44,607 nucleotides of DNA from Gemmatimonadaceae bacterium (GTDB lineage Bacteria; Gemmatimonadota; Gemmatimonadetes; Gemmatimonadales; Gemmatimonadaceae), in NCBI GenBank assembly GCA_036273715.1, contig DASUHB010000061.1:1-44607 (forward strand), written 5' to 3'. Position numbers and translations under genes: made by a program. How positions within the stretch are numbered: position 1 is the stretch's first letter; each line of letters opens with the position of its first letter. Of the stretch, positions 42,259 through 44,607 are shown piece after piece. The notes beneath the pieces were generated by a model, which did not search any database, had not been told where the DNA came from, and was given only the letters and a program-made list of their open reading frames with translations.

Positions 42259-43920
42259 GTGACGACGCCGATCAGCCCGCTTGCGGGCCAGCTTGCTCAG
42301 GCCGCACAGCTGGTTGATGTCTCGCGGCTCATCGATGCCTACTATCGCCTAACGCCGGACCCGGCAGTGCTCGCCCAACGGGTTGCGTTCGGCACATCCG
42401 GGCATCGCGGCTCGTCGTTCGACGCCACGTTCAACGAGGCGCACGTACTGGCGATCACGCAGGCGATCTGCCGCTCCCGCCACGATCGTGGCGTCGATGG
42501 GCCGCTCTTCCTCGGTATCGACACGCATGCGCTGTCGGTGCCGGCGTTCCGGAGCGCGCTCGAGGTGCTGGCCGCCAATCGCGTCGACGTGATGATCGCT
42601 CCGGATGGTGAATTCACGCCGACGCCGGCCGTGTCGCACGCGATCCTTGCCTACAACCAGCGACGGACGCACGGCCTGGCCGATGGCATCGTGGTGACGC
42701 CGTCGCACAACCCGCCCGACAACGGCGGTTTCAAGTACAATCCGCCTAACGGCGGACCGGCACCGGCCGGCGTCACCGATCCGATCGAAGCCACGGCCAA
42801 CGCGCTGCTCGAGGGCGCGTTGCGCGACGTGCGCCGGCTCCCGTTCGAGCAGGCGTGTCGCGCCGCGACGACCCACGCGCACGATTTCCTGACGCCGTAC
42901 GTGAACGACCTCGGCGGCGTGGTCGACCTCGAGGTCGTGCGGGCTTCCGGCATCCGCATGGGCGTCGACCCGTTAGGCGGAGCGGGCGTCCACTACTGGC
43001 CGAGGATCGCCGAGCGGTACCGACTCGATCTGTGTGTCGTGAGCGAAGAGGTCGATCCCACGTTTCGCTTCATGACGCTCGACTGGGACGGCCGTATTCG
43101 CATGGATCCGTCCTCGCCGTACGCCATGCAGCGATTGATCGCCCGCAAAGACCGCTTCGACGTGGCGTTCGCCTGCGACACCGATCACGACCGGCACGGC
43201 ATCGTCACCCCGGCCGACGGCTTGCTCCCGCCTAACCACTACCTGGCGGCGATGGTCGACTATCTGTTCCGGCATCGGCCGGAGTGGAGCACCGGCGCCG
43301 CGGTCGGAAAGACCATGGTGAGCAGCGCGCTGATCGACCGGGTGACGCGCAGCATCGGCCGCGCGCTCTACGAGGTGCCGGTCGGGTTCAAGTGGTACGC
43401 CGACGGCCTGTTCGACGGCTCGCTGGCGTTCGCCGGCGAGGAAAGCGCCGGCGCGTCGTTCGCCCGAATCGACGGACGGGTGTGGACGCCCGACAAGGAT
43501 GGCATCGTGCCGGCGCTCTTGTCGGCCGAAATCACCGCGCGTACGGGCCGGGATCCGGGCGAGCTGTACCGTGACCTTGCGCGTGCGTTAGGCGAAGCCG
43601 CCGATGATCGAGTCGACGAGCCGGCTACGGTCGATCAGAAGAAGAGGCTGGCGACGCTTTCGCCGCAGCAGATACGAATCACCAAGCTCGCCGGAGAGGT
43701 CGTGACCGGAGTGATGGACCGCGCGCCGGGCAATGGCGCGCCGCTGGGCGGCATCAAGGTGGTGGCCGAGAACGGCTGGTTCGCGGCGCGGCCGTCAGGG
43801 ACCGAGGACCTCTACCGGATCTACGCGGAGAGCTTCCAGGGCGCGGGCCATCTGCGGAGCATCCTGCGCCAGGCACAGGACATCGTCGACCACGCGTTGG
43901 GAGCGGCGGCAATCGGTTAG
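42259..43920 (+). CDS. pgm: phosphoglucomutase, alpha-D-glucose phosphate-specific
   Basis: 553 residues, GTG start at 42259. Motifs: RVAFGTSGHRG at the start of domain 1, the phosphoserine loop VVTPSHNPPDNGGFKYNPPNGG, the metal site FACDTDHDRHG, GEESAGASF for sugar binding, and RPSGTEDLYRIYAE for phosphate binding. It interconverts glucose-1-phosphate and glucose-6-phosphate in the cytosol. It is in line with the sugar dehydrogenase and DUF892 genes. Four GTTAGGC-type words encode Leu-Gly, Leu-Thr or Pro-Asn in it, and its TAG stop lies within a fifth that also supplies the TAA of the converging gene. Confidence 0.96.
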   Translation: MTTPISPLAGQLAQAAQLVDVSRLIDAYYRLTPDPAVLAQRVAFGTSGHRGSSFDATFNEAHVLAITQAICRSRHDRGVDGPLFLGIDTHALSVPAFRSALEVLAANRVDVMIAPDGEFTPTPAVSHAILAYNQRRTHGLADGIVVTPSHNPPDNGGFKYNPPNGGPAPAGVTDPIEATANALLEGALRDVRRLPFEQACRAATTHAHDFLTPYVNDLGGVVDLEVVRASGIRMGVDPLGGAGVHYWPRIAERYRLDLCVVSEEVDPTFRFMTLDWDGRIRMDPSSPYAMQRLIARKDRFDVAFACDTDHDRHGIVTPADGLLPPNHYLAAMVDYLFRHRPEWSTGAAVGKTMVSSALIDRVTRSIGRALYEVPVGFKWYADGLFDGSLAFAGEESAGASFARIDGRVWTPDKDGIVPALLSAEITARTGRDPGELYRDLARALGEAADDRVDEPATVDQKKRLATLSPQQIRITKLAGEVVTGVMDRAPGNGAPLGGIKVVAENGWFAARPSGTEDLYRIYAESFQGAGHLRSILRQAQDIVDHALGAAAIG

Positions 43921-44607
43921 GCATTTGCCTCGCGCGAACGACCACCACGTTTCGGTTGGGCCGCAATGTCCGGCATGTACGCGAGCTCCGGTCGCGGCCG
44001 CGGCTGCCCGCCGTCGAGCGCCATCTTCAGGACCTGCGCAAGGTGCATCGCCTGCCGGTCCGTCGTCTGCGCGATCTGCTCCCGACAACTGAATCCGTTG
44101 CTCACAATCAAGGTATCGAGCGCGGCGTCACGGACCTTGGGCAGCAACACGCGCTCTCCGCACTTGATCGACACATCGTAGTGGTCGCCCTTCTCGAATC
44201 CGAAGGCCCCGCACATCCCGCAGCATCCCGAATCCAGCACCGTGTAATCCAGTCCGACCTTCGTGAGCAGCGTCGTCTCGCTGTCGAAGTCGAGCACCGC
44301 CTTCTGGTGGCAGTGACCGTGCACGAGCGCCTTGGCGTGCAACGCGGGGATCGCGAACGCAGGCGCCTTCGAGGCGAGAAACTCGCTCAAGAGGAGCGTC
44401 TGCTTGCTCAGGCGGCGCGCGTCGTCATCGTCAGGAAGCAGATTCCCCATCTCGTCTCGGAATACCGATACGCAGCTCGGCTCGAGCCCAACCACGCACA
44501 CACCGGCGCGAATCTCAGCGCGCAGCGTGTCGAGAATCCGGTGCAGCATCCGCTTCGCGAGATCCAGCATGCCGTAGTCGTAGAGCGGCCGCCCGCAACA
44601 CAGCGAG
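43917..44607 (-). CDS. Cys-rich (CCG) domain of an FAD-linked/Fe-S oxidoreductase, partial
   Basis: The frame is open to the right window edge, so the N terminus is missing. Visible residues begin SLCCGRPLYDYGM and include VVGLEPSCVSVFRDE, VHGHCHQKAVL and LDSGCCGMCGAFGFEKGDHYDVS, the repeated CCG domains of GlpC/HdrB-like proteins. This is how the C terminus of the large D-lactate or glycolate dehydrogenase-type fusions (FAD domain, 2x 4Fe-4S, CCG domains) ends. They oxidise 2-hydroxyacids and reduce quinone or a carrier. The fusion cannot be confirmed without the missing part. The stop codon is within GTTAGGC shared with pgm. Confidence 0.8.
   Translation of the reverse strand, partial: SLCCGRPLYDYGMLDLAKRMLHRILDTLRAEIRAGVCVVGLEPSCVSVFRDEMGNLLPDDDDARRLSKQTLLLSEFLASKAPAFAIPALHAKALVHGHCHQKAVLDFDSETTLLTKVGLDYTVLDSGCCGMCGAFGFEKGDHYDVSIKCGERVLLPKVRDAALDTLIVSNGFSCREQIAQTTDRQAMHLAQVLKMALDGGQPRPRPELAYMPDIAAQPKRGGRSREANA

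Overview
The window is high-GC DNA, about two thirds G+C by eye, with densely packed genes. It looks like chromosomal sequence from a soil bacterium, most likely of the Gemmatimonadota. The lineage is inferred from the PadR-regulator plus duplicated-permease pair at the left edge, the GTG/TTG starts with 4-nt gene overlaps, and the mix of LytS/LytTR signalling, cupredoxins and glycoside hydrolases. No phage, transposase, CRISPR array or rRNA was seen.

Layout. 46-3046: PadR regulator and MacB/FtsX-type permease behind a good sigma70-type promoter. 3169-10076: thioredoxin-fold secreted protein, MIP18/DUF59 protein, cytochrome b561-type/sulfite-oxidase-type fusion, Mrp-like ATPase, oxidase-like membrane protein and two DUF2249 proteins. 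10155-15534 (minus strand): GAF histidine kinase, OmpR regulator, DUF488, haem-copper oxidase subunits II and I, and CtaG. 15699-20475: secreted protein, PQQ alcohol dehydrogenase, two cupredoxins, AhpD-like protein and GAPDH. 20591-22345: shortened LytS kinase, LytTR regulator and a decayed padR copy. 22351-26480: lone genes and gene remnants. 26481-30070: elongator and initiator tRNA-Met around panE, an NDH-2-like enzyme and an SDR. 30323-32749: B12-binding radical SAM enzyme and Crp-like regulator. 32817-36150 (minus strand): thiL, plsC, eno, ftsB. 36324-44607: DUF4440 remnant, DUF4142 lipoprotein, glycoamylase-family enzyme, GH39, glucose dehydrogenase-like enzyme, DUF892, phosphoglucomutase and a partial Fe-S oxidoreductase.

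How genes fit together. The oxidase-like subunit I keeps all haem and copper histidines but has Asn where the catalytic Tyr of A/B-family oxygen reductases sits. Subunit II keeps a full CuA site. With DUF2249 proteins, an NnrS/oxidase-like membrane protein and a DosS-like GAF kinase nearby, I infer a nitric-oxide reductase or NO/O2-responsive respiratory module. The PQQ dehydrogenase carries the Asp-X-Asp signature of lanthanide-dependent enzymes and overlaps a blue-copper protein that could take its electrons. The right end is a glucan/glucose module.

The strongest unexplained signal is DNA-level: GTTAGGC/GCCTAAC occurs 61 times by eye in 44.6 kb, against roughly 5 expected from composition. 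About 46 copies extend to CGTTAGGC. It lies in both orientations, in genes (different reading frames), at stop codons and between genes, so it looks like a selected DNA word rather than a coding effect.
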